Source: Neoechinorhynchus agilis | Taxonomy: Eukaryota > Acanthocephala | Direction of reading: 5' to 3' | DNA length: 64,000 nt | Assembly: GCA_051530055.1 (NCBI GenBank) | Contig: CM121341.1 | Coordinates: 12,400,001-12,464,000 of the forward strand | Part shown: positions 1-10,377 of the stretch, piece after piece | Position numbering within the stretch: the stretch's first letter is position 1 | How the letters are laid out: each line of letters opens with the position of its first letter | Translations under genes and position numbers: made by a program | Notes under the pieces: generated by a model | The model's input: only the letters and a program-made list of their open reading frames with translations | The model's database searches: none | Told to the model about the DNA's origin: nothing

Positions 1-1257
1 AATTTCGCCGTATTCGTCGCCGGACTCCATAGAACAGTCGATGGACGAATCGGTGAATTCGTAGCTCATCGATTGTGTATTTTACTCGTCAATGAATCCG
101 ATGACCATTTAAGGAAATATGCAGCTATGCTTGGTACACTCTATGCTACATGTGTAATCTCCTATCAAGTCGTATTTGGTTACATGGGTTCCATTTTGGA
201 TCAGCACAATCTGTCTCAACAAACCCTCGATGGACTCGTATACCTTCTAAAATACCACCGCCGTGATCTACGCTACGATGACAAAAACTCATTTGAGTTG
301 TTCAGCAAACGACTTGAGAACCATTCATGTAAGCCAAGCCATGATTCGCTCGATAAATCCAGATACTATTTTTGTTGGCAAGAAGCGGAGACTTTAGTTA
401 AATTTGGGAAAGAAGAAGTGAACGAATGGAAGTCTACACGGCATGAGCTCCTTAAAATAACTAAAGTACGAGGGAAAAACTGTGGCGTATGCTTGGATTT
501 CGATTCACTTTGTCAACCTGACGATCGATTTTGCCTTGAAATGAATGCCTTCGATAACGCCGATGAAGACCGCGCTGAGACAAAGACCGAAGATTATCGA
601 TTAGTCGCAATTAAGCTCCAGCTCAGAACCCCTTTAAGGGAGAATATCATCAAAACAATTCTTTCCTCAAACGATTACATTGAGGCATGCGATAATATTG
701 CATCCATGCGATTGAACGATCGAGAGCTGAAACAAGTAGTGGTAGTGGTAATAAAAATGGCACTAAATGAGCGGCCGTTCAATGAGTTTTACCCGTTGTT
801 GCTCAATAGATTGACCACGCACAACAATGAGTCGTTCAGAAGACAAATGAGACTTCATATAAGACGCCACGTGCTTGATAGGACAAACAAGAGTATGGGT
901 CTCGCTATTCTGATCGCAAGATTGATTGAGGCAAACACGATTGATTTACGAGTCCTTAAGTCGTTCAATTGGTCATACGATCAAAAGTCCGGCCGAATGG
1001 AGTTTTTGAGGAATATTGTAAAGTCTTTGTTGGTTCGCAAACCAATTCAGTGGTTCAAACGTGATTTTTCAAGAATCGCAAGGGAAACTATTGAGCAGTA
1101 CGATGAACAAGAATTGGGCACCAGGTTTAGGGACTTTCTTAGATCTGGAATGCTTGAATTTGAGCGAGTGCGGACTGAGATAGGCGAGAAAGACCTGGCC
1201 AAGCTTAGTGCACTTGTAGAACAATTTGATGGTATTCTCGGCGACTTAGATGAATGA
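1..1257 (+). CDS. NOM1: NOM1/SGD1-like nucleolar MIF4G-MA3 protein (5' end outside window)
   Basis: The frame is open from base 1 to the stop at 1255-1257, so the gene starts before the window. The first ~120 codons read like the C-terminal helices of a MIF4G domain. From about base 590 an MA3 domain follows: it begins near KLQLRTPLRENI and continues through DYIEACDNI, a stretch of valines, FNEFYPLL and ARLIEANTI. This MIF4G-MA3 order and the wording of the MA3 part match NOM1 (yeast Sgd1), a nucleolar factor that recruits DEAD-box helicase eIF4A3/Fal1 during 18S rRNA maturation. PDCD4 and eIF4G also carry MA3 domains but fit the sequence less well. No intron is visible in this part. The next gene downstream, RPF2, is also a ribosome-assembly factor. 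An in-frame ATG-like codon at 73 is not the true start. Confidence 0.75.
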   Translation, partial: NFAVFVAGLHRTVDGRIGEFVAHRLCILLVNESDDHLRKYAAMLGTLYATCVISYQVVFGYMGSILDQHNLSQQTLDGLVYLLKYHRRDLRYDDKNSFELFSKRLENHSCKPSHDSLDKSRYYFCWQEAETLVKFGKEEVNEWKSTRHELLKITKVRGKNCGVCLDFDSLCQPDDRFCLEMNAFDNADEDRAETKTEDYRLVAIKLQLRTPLRENIIKTILSSNDYIEACDNIASMRLNDRELKQVVVVVIKMALNERPFNEFYPLLLNRLTTHNNESFRRQMRLHIRRHVLDRTNKSMGLAILIARLIEANTIDLRVLKSFNWSYDQKSGRMEFLRNIVKSLLVRKPIQWFKRDFSRIARETIEQYDEQELGTRFRDFLRSGMLEFERVRTEIGEKDLAKLSALVEQFDGILGDLDE

Positions 1258-2022
1258 CTGTTGGACAATCCAATGCCATCCAACCATTGTATGATTAAGA
1301 AGTGTAGAAATATGGTTGATGTCGGGAAGAGCTGGGCACAATCAGTCGGTCAAAAATCACTCGTTTCAGGATTTGAATACAATTTTTACTAGGCCATTTT
1401 ATTCCATAAGCTTCATCTATTTTGTTGCGCCTTAAGTTTTCCCAACGCTACGTAAAATCTATATTTTAATTCGATTAAGTTCCTTCCGATTTTACTAACA
1501 CGTCCTTTGCTGTTTTTCTCAGTCTAATGTTTTTACTCCTGATTGAAGTTTAAAAATACGGAAATTCTGTTCACCATTATAATTCGACCATTTATTCAAT
1601 CTAATTCACTTGTATCGATTTTGACAATTACAAGTACAGAAACGAATAAACAAGATTTCTGATGGCTATCTGAACTGCGACCCACCTCCTACCTGAACTT
1701 TTTGATGCTTATCATTTTAAATCTATAGTGGAGGGTGACTTAACTTTATCGATTTTGTTCATGGGCGCTTTTCACATTCGTAATGGCTACTTAAAAAATA
1801 AAAGGGTAAGATTTATTCGGCTGACGTCAGGTCGTGAAATTCATAAGATCTGTATCACACATTTAATTTCTTGATAGATTTGGTGGATTTTAACATTGAA
1901 AATCTATATCCGAAAATTCGACAATGGCGGGCACACAGTCTGATTTTTTTTAAAGAATTCGTAGTTATTAGATTTATTCAAAAGCTCACTAATCCCGTGC
2001 TGGCAAATTGTAGAAAATCAAA
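1258..2022. other. Spacer between NOM1-like and RPF2 genes
   Basis: AT-rich, with no convincing coding stretch; the short plus-strand frame at 1871-2107 has no recognisable motif and overlaps the RPF2 leader. AATAAA-type hexamers occur around 1645 and 1797, either of which could serve the upstream gene. It probably holds the NOM1 3' UTR and the RPF2 promoter and leader. Confidence 0.5.
1821..1830. promoter_or_regulatory. CRE-like palindrome upstream of RPF2
   Basis: The ten bases CTGACGTCAG form a perfect palindrome containing the consensus cAMP-response element TGACGTCA, about 195 bp before the RPF2 start codon. CREB/ATF sites are common in animal housekeeping promoters. A ten-base match can arise by chance, so function is inferred from position only. 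Confidence 0.3.
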
Positions 2023-3100
2023 ATGGCACCAGGAAAAACAAGAAGGAGAACGGGTATTCTTAAGTGCCAACCAAAGACAAAGCGTGGAATGCGTTTTCAC
2101 CGTCTAAAAGAACCCCTCGCCCTCGAGAACCCACGTAAGTTGGCCATCTTTAAGACGACAAAAGCGAGTGAAACCGCGGTGAACGTTTGTCTCGCACTTG
2201 CTGCTCTGAAGAAACAATGCGCTCCAGCGGACATCGAAACGGTCATTAACAAGTTCAGGCACGATAATGTTACTAAAGACGAAACGTTTATGCTTTGACT
2301 AAAAATGAATCTTGGAATCTTCTTTAAAGGTCCATTTTCGAAGCTATACAAGTGTATTTGATGAAAACGTGTCGGCTCGACAAAAGTGCATTAACGATCT
2401 TGAGCGGAAGTGCACAAAGATCGATTGCTCCTTGTTTCTCATTGCAAGTAGTTCTCGAAAGAGGCCTCATAATCTCGTATTTGGTCGATTGTACGACCAC
2501 CATATTCTGGATATGATCGAATTCGGAGTTCTTAAAGACCATCGCGACGAACTTGGACATAGTCCTTTTCCGATTGGCGTACGACCTTTAATGATGTTTA
2601 GAGGTGATCTGTTTCAAACCTATAAACACCTAAGATCATTATTTATTCAATTGATAGATACTGGCGACCAGCATAGACCTAAAGAATTGGTTATGAATGC
2701 CCAGAATACTCGTAGTGTTCCCGTTATTTCCTTTTTCGCTTATACATCCGAAAATGGAAAACCTTTGGTTTCGATTCGTTCATATGTGTTCGACCTTGCT
2801 GAGAAAAAGACTTCGCGTCCCGTGTACCCAGCGATTGATCTCGAAGTCAGGCGGACTTTTTGGTCATCGCAAGAAGTTTATAGGAAGGCGACTAGAAGAC
2901 CCTTAGAAGTCGTGCCAGTGAAAAGGAAAAATGTTCGGATCAATGAATTCGGTCATAAGATTGGAAGGGTGTATCTCGGTCGGCAGGACGCCCATAACAT
3001 TGAGATTAGACGTACCGCAGGGCTTAAAAGTGCCAGGAAATGGACTAAGAAGGATAAGCAGTCCTTCGTTAAGAAGGAAAACATGGATGAGAGTGAATGA
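2023..3100 (+). CDS. RPF2: Ribosome production factor 2 (Brix domain)
   Basis: Best model is join(2023..2268, 2330..3100), 338 residues against about 306 in human. Exon 1 starts at an AAAATGGC context and encodes the basic N-terminus (KTRR, QPKTKRGMRFH) and the TKASE start of the Brix fold. Exon 2 carries the hallmark stretch CSLFLIAS, RKRPHNLVFGR and LYDHHILDMIEFG, then FRGDLFQTY and a basic C-terminus. RPF2 works with RRS1 to deliver the 5S RNP (5S rRNA, uL5, uL18) to the pre-60S particle in the nucleolus. The 61-bp intron is the only GT-AG pair I found that keeps phase 0 on both sides; a second donor at 2286 does not fit the frame. The piece between the two conserved blocks is longer than in human, so the exon junction is the least certain part. 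Confidence 0.85.
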
Positions 3101-3492
3101 AGATTCAAAGAAATGCTTTAAATTCCTTTCTAAATATTTTTGTGACAATGAATGCAAACGCACAAGTCTGGAACTAATTGAAAGAATTAGAAGATTTACC
3201 TAAATATTTCTCCTCTTCGTGGGAAGTGGGAAAATTTCATTTAGGTCTTATCTATCCATTGCTCTTTTTGTTGTAACATTCACTTGGTCATACAAATTTT
3301 AGCTTAGATAATTCCACTTTAACAAGATAACTTTTTGTTTTTGATGATAAATTTTTATGTAAGAAAATAGTGCATGGTTTCTATTCGGATTTTGTGGTTA
3401 AAAATATACATCAAAAATCTCGTTTTAAGTGCTGATGATTGAGGAGGTAGCTGCTCTATTACTAATAATTATTTTTCTCCTAAATTCCAGAT
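3101..3492. other. Spacer downstream of RPF2
   Basis: AT-rich. It ends in a pyrimidine-rich tract and AG directly before the ATG of the next ORF (around 3490), which looks like a splice acceptor, either of a 5' UTR intron or of a spliced leader. No upstream exon was identified. Confidence 0.4.
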
Positions 3493-3684
3493 ATGAATGC
3501 CGGAATACCGACTGATGATAACGAATATAAAATAGCGAAAGCAAAGGTGATGCATCGGATCAATAAAATGTTGCGCCCAATTGGATATGCAGAAATTTTA
3601 AGAGCGAACCAGCTCAAAGAGATTAGGTCAAACGAACCTAAATTAAACGAAGTGCCAGATTCAAAGGTGGATGAAAACGAATAA
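3493..3684 (+). CDS. Small unrecognised ORF (63 aa)
   Basis: A short open frame of 63 codons starting two bases after a good acceptor (pyrimidine tract, TTCCAG). The product is hydrophilic and probably helical (KIAKAKVMHRINKML, then acidic), with no signal peptide or membrane segment. I do not recognise a family. It could be a complete small protein or a last exon of a gene whose first exon I could not find. It converges on the MSP-domain gene, whose stop lies about 75 bp away on the other strand. Confidence 0.4.
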   Translation: MNAGIPTDDNEYKIAKAKVMHRINKMLRPIGYAEILRANQLKEIRSNEPKLNEVPDSKVDENE

Positions 3685-3757
3685 TAATTGTGAAAAGCAA
3701 ATTTATGATATTCTTTGTTTGTAAAACGTATCTGTTTTTATTTTCTTATACAAAAAT

Positions 3758-4443
3758 TTAAAGTCCATTTGCAAAAGATAAACGCGCGACACTAACAGAA
3801 ACTCCAATCACTATCGAAAATCCTAGGCAAATAATCGACACACAAACTCTTCGCCGATTCGAATGTTTGTTCTCGACATGGTTTATTCTCTCAGCGTTAT
3901 TATTAATTGGAATTAAATAGTTTTCCTCTTCAATGGAGGAATGAATTTTAATTTGTTTTTCTTCAAGTAGTTCCGCATAAAAAGTTTCTCTCTTGATTGG
4001 TATAAGTATCTTAGTCGTTAAATTTTTCTTCCTTCTAAACATTTTTAAATTTATATAAAAACGTTTAAATCTTGAGACAAGGCATAAAACTGGAAGGTCT
4101 GTGTCCTTATCAACCATTTCCTTTAAATGCACTAAAAAATCAAGCTTAGACTTTTAAATCCTGAATAGCCTGTATTACCATTAATAACAACAGTTTTGTT
4201 CGCTTCCACTATCCCTTTCGGTGGTGAAATCGAAACCTCGTTTTGTCGATTGCATTTGAACTCAAAAATAACGTCTAATGCGTTTTCATTTGTCAAATAA
4301 AGCACGCCGTTTGCGTTATTGTCATTGGGATATGAGTCTTTGAAACAACAACATGGATCACTTTAATCCATAAAAAAGGATATCTTACTTCTGAGTACAA
4401 GAGATTCACTTGGAAGAACTTTTAAACTCGGCTCAGGCGACAT
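3758..4443 (-). CDS. MSP-domain protein with C-terminal membrane anchor (VAP-like)
   Basis: Model complement(join(3758..4131, 4179..4337, 4389..4443)), 195 residues; the introns are 46 and 51 bp and phases agree at both joins. The N-terminal ~100 residues follow the major-sperm-protein fold: PSLKVLPSESLVL, then NGVLYLTNEN, DVIFEFKCN, VSISPPKGIVEANKTVVIN. A linker and basic stretch (SNRRR) precede a hydrophobic segment of about 20 residues (VCVSIICLGFSIVIGVSVSV) near the C-terminus. In VAP proteins the MSP domain binds FFAT motifs at ER contact sites and the tail anchors the protein in the ER. The middle part is short and I see no clear coiled coil, so this may be a divergent MSP protein and not a true VAP orthologue. 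It is transcribed away from the four-pass gene at 5009. Confidence 0.7.
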
Positions 4444-4819
4444 CTATCAATCCATTTAAATTTGCGACTTAAAAGCAATCTCCATAGTGATATTGGCGAG
4501 CGCAACTGCAATTGAAATTTCGTTCTCAAAATTTCAAATCTCGCTAATTGTCAATCCATTAAACTCCTTTTTTGTTCTTATAAATGATCGCATTGTCCCG
4601 ACGTTTATATACTTTGCAGTTTAACTTTGATTAACTACATCTGAATAGATAAGTTACGTAAATTGTGATATTTGTCTGATTTCTTCATACAAACTAAATC
4701 TTAAAAGCCTCCAGAGCCTATTGAAGGCTTTTGATTAAACATAATAACCATAAAAGGAAACTTTGGATCTACTGCGTTCAAATAATACTGCCATAAGATT
4801 TTAAAAAGCAATTATTTAA

Positions 4820-4902
4820 ATTTTCTCTATACGGCGAGTTTTTCCCTCCTCGAGATCTATTTGTAATCTCGAGGAGGGAAAAACTCGCCGTATAGAGAAA
4901 AT
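4820..4902. repeat. Perfect 37-bp inverted repeat with 9-nt loop
   Basis: Bases 4820-4856 are exactly complementary to 4866-4902, leaving a 9-base loop. The arms are richer in G and C (ACGGCGAG, CCCTCCTCGAG) than the surroundings. It lies between the divergent starts of the MSP-domain gene (4443) and the membrane-protein gene (5009). It could be a recent snap-back duplication, a hairpin RNA precursor or a replication artefact in the assembly. Confidence 0.9.
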
Positions 4903-5008
4903 GAACTAAACCCCTCGAAGGAAAACTCGATCGAATTATTTAAATCTTATAAGACTGTCTCCCTAGTAACCCACAACGTCGCGGTATTTTTGCTTTAGTT
5001 AACGATAC

Positions 5009-5665
5009 ATGGATCACAGTAGTCTTATTCCCAATCAAGAGATTCGCAAATCCACCAATAAAAGAAGAGCACTGCTAATTTTCTTGATGGTTGCTCTTGG
5101 TCTCACATGTTCATTTACCGTATTCCTAGAAGTAATCGTTATGCTGGGTGGAATAGCTGTGATGCAGACATCAGTCCACAATTGGATTTCGACCATTATA
5201 GGCGATGAACAAATAGTGTACAATACTCACAAAATTGCAGGAATCTCGATGAAGAAACTATCCGTCCCAATTATCCTTGTGTCGCTTTTTTACGTTTTGA
5301 TCTCATCTTACGGGATATTGTCTCTTTTTCGACACTCACGTAGGTCAAACCTTAAGGCCTACGGCAACTCTAATTGGCCTGAGGTATGACTTAATTCATA
5401 CATTGCTTTCACTGTTGCAAACTCATTGGTTGTAGTCTTGGAATTTTCACTATTTATTGCAATTGCTGCTAGATTGTATCGCGTTGCGAAATACATGAAC
5501 ATCGATAATGATTATATGAGTATAGATATATGCAGTGAGCATCCTGAAGCATGTCAATTGGTTCTGAATTATTGGGCGACAAGTGTTTCACTTTTTGCGA
5601 CGGTTGTGCTAATTATCCGACTGATTCCTACACTTGTCGCTTTGTTCCTTATTTGGCTCATGTAA
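5009..5665 (+). CDS. Unrecognised multi-pass membrane protein (two exons, junction unresolved)
   Basis: Two open pieces, 5009 to about 5339-5389 and about 5436-5665, make a four-pass protein: LLIFLMVALGLTC and VIVMLGGIAVM near the N-terminus, VPIILVSLFYVLISSYGILSLF, LEFSLFIAIAARLY, and VSLFATVVLIIRLIPTLVALF at the end, with a C-x8-C pair in the last loop. The layout recalls tetraspan proteins but there is no tetraspanin CCG motif and I cannot name a family. The natural 52-bp GT-AG intron (5384-5435) breaks the hydrophobic frame. A donor at 5340 gives a 96-bp intron in correct phase. Either the longer intron is real or there is a one-base problem. Confidence 0.5.
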
Positions 5666-6789
5666 TTTATTTGCGACAAAAAGAATTTTTATTTAATTTT
5701 TGGGTTTCTTAGCAAGGCATGGAAGCATTTTTTGGAAGTTAATTTAAGAAAATGGAAACATAAATATCGCTCTCTGATGAGGATATGTCAAATTTAAAAT
5801 GGAAGGCAAACTGTAGACAAAAAATTATTTCGACATTTTCCTTCACTCGTCTAAGTTTGGAAAAGATGAAGTGTTTTTTCTATACTCTTTGTGAATGAAT
5901 ACAAACGATTTTTTAATTTTTATCAATTTAAGACCTAGCAAATTTTCGAAAAAGTTGGAATGCAAAACAGTAAAAAATTACGCGAACAGATTTCTGAAAT
6001 CAGTAATTCGAATTTCTCTTTAAATATGATGTACAATTTAATACAAATTTTTCAAAATAAATTTTGAATTTAAATTAGGCAATCTTACTTAACTTTCAAC
6101 AAATAGAAATTGAAACAAAAGTTTCGTGGCAAAAAGATTCATTTAGACCAAAAATCACAGAATTTCACTTCGATCGTTTCTCTAAAATGTTTTTAATAAA
6201 TCACAATGCTCAAGGAGTATAAACAAAGACTTTTGCACTCTAAATGGAACTCAAGTACCGTTCAATAATAGCGAATTCAAGAGCTCTTTGATCATGGATC
6301 ACTCGAAACGAGAAAAATTCTGCAAAACCATTGTGAAGAACAAAATACTATATTTGAAAATTGTTAGCAAAAAAATCGAAGACTTACTTTTCGCTTCAAT
6401 GCATTGTTTCGCATCGAATTTTCGTCGTCCGACATGCTTATTGCCGACAAAATATATCAATCGGATGTTTTAAGAAAGCGAATGCATTTTCGGTCTTTTT
6501 CTAAGCATTCAGAAAGCTTTTAGCGTCAATACTCCATTTCACCAAAGCAACTTCTTTGCGTGCTACTTCGTGTAAACATTCTTGCAGTTTCACGAATAAG
6601 ATTGCAGAGTTTCGGAAGTAACTAGAAGTTGCGCTTGTCTCCAGATATCTCATGCTCGCTACAAGCGCTCTCGCAGCCAACAGCAAGACTTTAGATATAT
6701 ACGCAAGACCGGCAGTTACCGAGATACAAAACATCCCGGGTGTCTAAAATTTCCGACTTACAGATTGCGGAATTCCGGACTCAACAAGC
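5666..6789. other. Spacer before the ETS gene
   Basis: No supported gene. Short frames at 6288-6473 (plus) and 6501-6734 (minus) lack recognisable motifs. The last part becomes less AT-rich and ends in an acceptor (TTACAG near 6762) 27 bp before the ETS start codon, so some of it is probably leader or leader intron of that gene. Confidence 0.4.
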
Positions 6790-8180
6790 ATGTCTGAGCA
6801 AGTGCCAGCAATGAACAAACGAAACATACGAGCCGGAGTCAAGCGAACCGCTCTAGCTATCAGGAATGAATCTTCTAATAGTATAGAAGGTGAGATATTT
6901 TATCAATTTTTTCAATCATTCGTATTTTCTCGAAAAAAATTAATCCAACATTAAAATTTGGTTAAAAAATTGGTATAAATATATTGGATCAGACCAATAT
7001 TTAACGCTTGCGTTTACACTCATGAGAAATATTACAATTTAACAATTTAAGAGCTCATACAACTGAATGGGTCTTTAACGCCTCGTTAAATAAAATGGGT
7101 CGTCTCTATATATTATAATAAGTATTGTTAGCCAAGCGTTGCGTAATTCGATTTCGGTTGTCTGCAGTCAATGTCAACGACTGCGCATGTGTGGATTCAG
7201 TGGTCCTCTATGATGCTGCGTATAAAATTCAATTTCCCTAAAATCCAGTTGGCTCTAAATTGAATTATGTTATTATGTGGGAAATGCCATAAGGCTGCAG
7301 CAAGTGGATAGAGATTCCGTAATGTCGGTCATTTACTCTTAGATAATCAAAAACCGGTAAAGTTCATTGATTTTTTATTCAGGAGAATGCACTACTCGAA
7401 ATACAATACCTCGCCCGCATGCTTATAGAAATCCGCATATAGCAGGTTCGTGGAAAATAATTTAAACATGCGGATTAAAAGTTTTTAGGCACGAATCCCA
7501 TACAGCTTTGGCAATTTCTACTTGAGCTCTTAAAAAATCCAGCGTTTGCGACGATTATTCGGTGGGAAGGGACTAACGGGGAATTCAAATTGATTGAACC
7601 TGATGAAGTAGCACGGAAATGGGGTGAACGGAAAGGGAAACCAAACATGAACTACGATAAGTTAAGCCGAGCACTACGATATTATTACGACAAAAACATT
7701 ATGACTAAAGTTCATGGAAGACGATATGCATATAGGTTTGATTTTGATGGACTCAGTCAAATACACCAGAACGCCACGAGTTATTCCGGTTATCGATTCC
7801 GATCACCACTGATGTCCAGTTCATATGAAGATCATTACTTGCATTTAAACAACTCGATTATGAGGCACTCCTGTACACCAAAGATTGAATCTTCACCAAG
7901 ATCGCCTTCTCGTTCCACCAATCTCCAGTTTGCAAGTAGCGTTTTTGATCCATACAACGCTGGATATTGGACAGTCCCAGCAGCTGCGGCTTACAATTAT
8001 AACATTTCAACTGTAACGCACCACACCCACCAAATGACAGCTGCAGTTCCCGTTCCGAATCCAATGGCTGCTGCCGTGGCAAGGGCGGCTTATTTACCGT
8101 CAAACTTTTGGCCCGAGCAACAAAACTTGAATTTTTCATGTCAAGCAATGCCCAGAGCCTTCCCTAGTGATGCATTTTGA
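6790..8180 (+). CDS. ERG/FLI/FEV-type ETS transcription factor
   Basis: Model join(6790..6889, 7383..7445, 7489..8180), 284 residues; both joins keep phase. Exons 1 and 2 give a short N-terminus of about 54 residues without a Pointed (PNT) domain. Exon 3 opens with the ETS winged helix: [33 protein letters not shown], the recognition helix [19 protein letters not shown] and [12 protein letters not shown]. The wording is closest to ERG, FLI1 and FEV. The lack of PNT and the alanine-rich tail ([14 protein letters not shown]) resemble FEV/Pet-1, which drives serotonergic neuron identity in vertebrates. Orthology within the subfamily is inferred; more 5' exons could exist upstream of the acceptor near 6762. 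The introns are 493 and 43 bp. Confidence 0.85.
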
Positions 8181-8373
8181 ACCTAGCAATTCTATGTATT
8201 CACTTTAAAATATATATGTTGATTCAAGTGTCGTCTAATTTTTGGGAATATTCCTACCAGTCAATCACTAAATAAAATCTAAAAATTTCGTAGCGAAGAA
8301 ATTGAACGAACTTTTAAATAAAAGAAAGATTTTACAGCTAACTGAGCCAGAAACAAGCATTTCTAATTGGTAG

Positions 8374-8556
8374 ATGAGACGTAAGTTAACTGACATTTTA
8401 ATCGCAATAATAATTTGGACAACCCAAGCTTGGACCTCGTCTGAAAGAGCACTTTACGCACGGAACAATAGCACGACTGCATTTCAAGCGGATATTGCCG
8501 TTTGTATTGCTAATGTATCCAAGGGTTATTATTATAAAAGCCTGTTATTTTGTTAG
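8374..8556 (+). CDS. Short ORF with signal-peptide-like start, possibly a first exon
   Basis: Sixty codons beginning MRRKLTDILIAIIIWTTQAW, which looks like a secretion signal, followed by a hydrophilic stretch with an NNST glycosylation site. A possible donor (AAGGTTATT near 8522) lies before the stop. I found no continuing exon and no family. Confidence 0.25.
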   Translation: MRRKLTDILIAIIIWTTQAWTSSERALYARNNSTTAFQADIAVCIANVSKGYYYKSLLFC

Positions 8557-10377
8557 ACAATCAAATGAGGCCGATGAAAGTGATGGCAATATCTCAATTT
8601 AAAGCATAATGCAGTTAAATTATTTTCATTTAAAATTTTGATTAATATTTGTATGCTTCCTTCAAGATTGATTTCATGCAGGTCATATTTTTAAAATGGA
8701 CAAGGTATACAACCGACGATTATGACCTGCGTGTACTCAGCAAATTTAGCGGGGTCGATAAGAATTCTGATTGGCTAGAAAAATGAGGCAATTTCCGACT
8801 CTTATGTTGCTCTAAAACTTAACGCATTTAACCGCATTTTAGATTTATTTTCTTAGGGTATTCTCTAGAATTTAATAAATATTTTAAGTCTTGAATCTGA
8901 GATTTCTAAACAGGCAAAATATGATTTTTCTGAGCGATAATCAACGGTTTATTTTTAAATTAGTATGAGCATTGAAAATGTCAGAAATTCATTCCCATCG
9001 ACTATAACTTAAATATATCAATTAAATTTTAAACGTATTAATTTTGTTTGTGTGGTGAAAGCATTATTGGCTCCATTCTCGTTAATAGGAAAAATTACCC
9101 TTTTAATATGGCGTTCTTTATCAAATACAGCTTTTAAAAGGTGTACTTAACTGTTAATAAAAATCATGTGCTAATGCATACTTTCATCACTCCCACAAAA
9201 ACAATCAAAATTATTCGCGAATGCTTTGATCTGAGCAACGGACGATTAGAGCAATTAATAAAGATTTTAGATTACTTCCTTCTCAGGGTGAGATATTGCA
9301 ATCAATAGAAACTGTTTCATCACCACTATGCTTCATTCTACATCACTTTAAATCGGGCGGAAGTCGTAGTTTGATTGCATATTACAAACGATTTCGCTAA
9401 ATTTTTAGAAAGCATTTTCGATTTGGCTGCCTTTATAATATCAGTTAGTCGCTTGCGGTCAACAAATAATAACTGAAATAATATAGACTTGTTAAATATG
9501 AAAGTCTTTTGTTTTAATTTTTAAAATTGTCCGATGTGCCTTACTGAAAAATTTCAAGAATAATAAACCGACGAGAATTTAATTGGTTCATCTTGCGGTA
9601 TCAACTTTAGAGCAAATTAATTTAGAAAAGAAAAAATGAAAAAGTTGCTAGTTTTTCGGTTTTATGATTTATGCTTTATTTACTTGCTTTTAGTGACATA
9701 AATTAAATTTTAGTTGTTAGATCTTTTGAAGAATCATTAGACTGAAATTCCCGTTCATGCAATTTTATATTGGTTGCGTTCGCTTGATTATTAGCCGTGT
9801 TTTTTAATAATTTAATGGAAAATAAGTTTATCCAGCCGAGGAATCGCATGTTATGTTCCTATAATCTTTGCAATCTAATTGAATTTTTAAATCAATAGAC
9901 TGTAAAGTTGTGAATCCTGCTGAGCTTAAATTATAGAATGTATTAAACTGATTAGAAAAATCGGGGATTGTTCCAGACGCTAGTTTTTAACGTTAGCTAA
10001 CATAAGTAAAAACGCATTTCTAAGTTTAGGATCTCTCCATCTTGATTGGAAAAAAATGTGGAAGGAATTATTTGCTGTCGAGAATCGAGCGGAACTCATC
10101 AAATAGCGAAAGTGATAATTGGGATCGAAGCAAACTATCCTATTCAATGACAGCCAAGATGTGTCTTGATTATAAAGAATGATGATATGAACTAGATTTA
10201 TCAAGTTTTGAGCCTTTAGAACAAAGTACACTTTTCGGCATGTCACCATCTCCCTCGATCAAACTTAAATTAAGATGGTTAAATATGTATTCTCAAAGTT
10301 ACTCAATTCCATAATCGACGATGCATTGTTAAACCGCTTTTAGTTCATAAAACCTATGAAACTATGATCGATGCTTA
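8557..10377. other. Gene-poor AT-rich stretch
   Basis: About 1.8 kb with no supported gene. A minus-strand frame at 9980-10249 ends in a segment (NNSFHIFF then RWRDPKLRNAF) faintly like the end of a seven-pass receptor, but I found no partner exons. The 3' UTR of the ion-channel gene probably occupies the right end. Confidence 0.4.

Noticed and set aside
1871-2107. Plus-strand frame before RPF2
   Set aside because: Overlaps the RPF2 start in another frame, no motif, and lies in the presumed leader.
2903-3203. Opposite-strand and alternative-frame ORFs at the RPF2 3' end
   Set aside because: Shadows of the conserved RPF2 frame.
9980-10249. Minus-strand frame as a seven-pass receptor exon
   Set aside because: The likeness is limited to about 15 residues and no neighbouring exon with further membrane segments was found.
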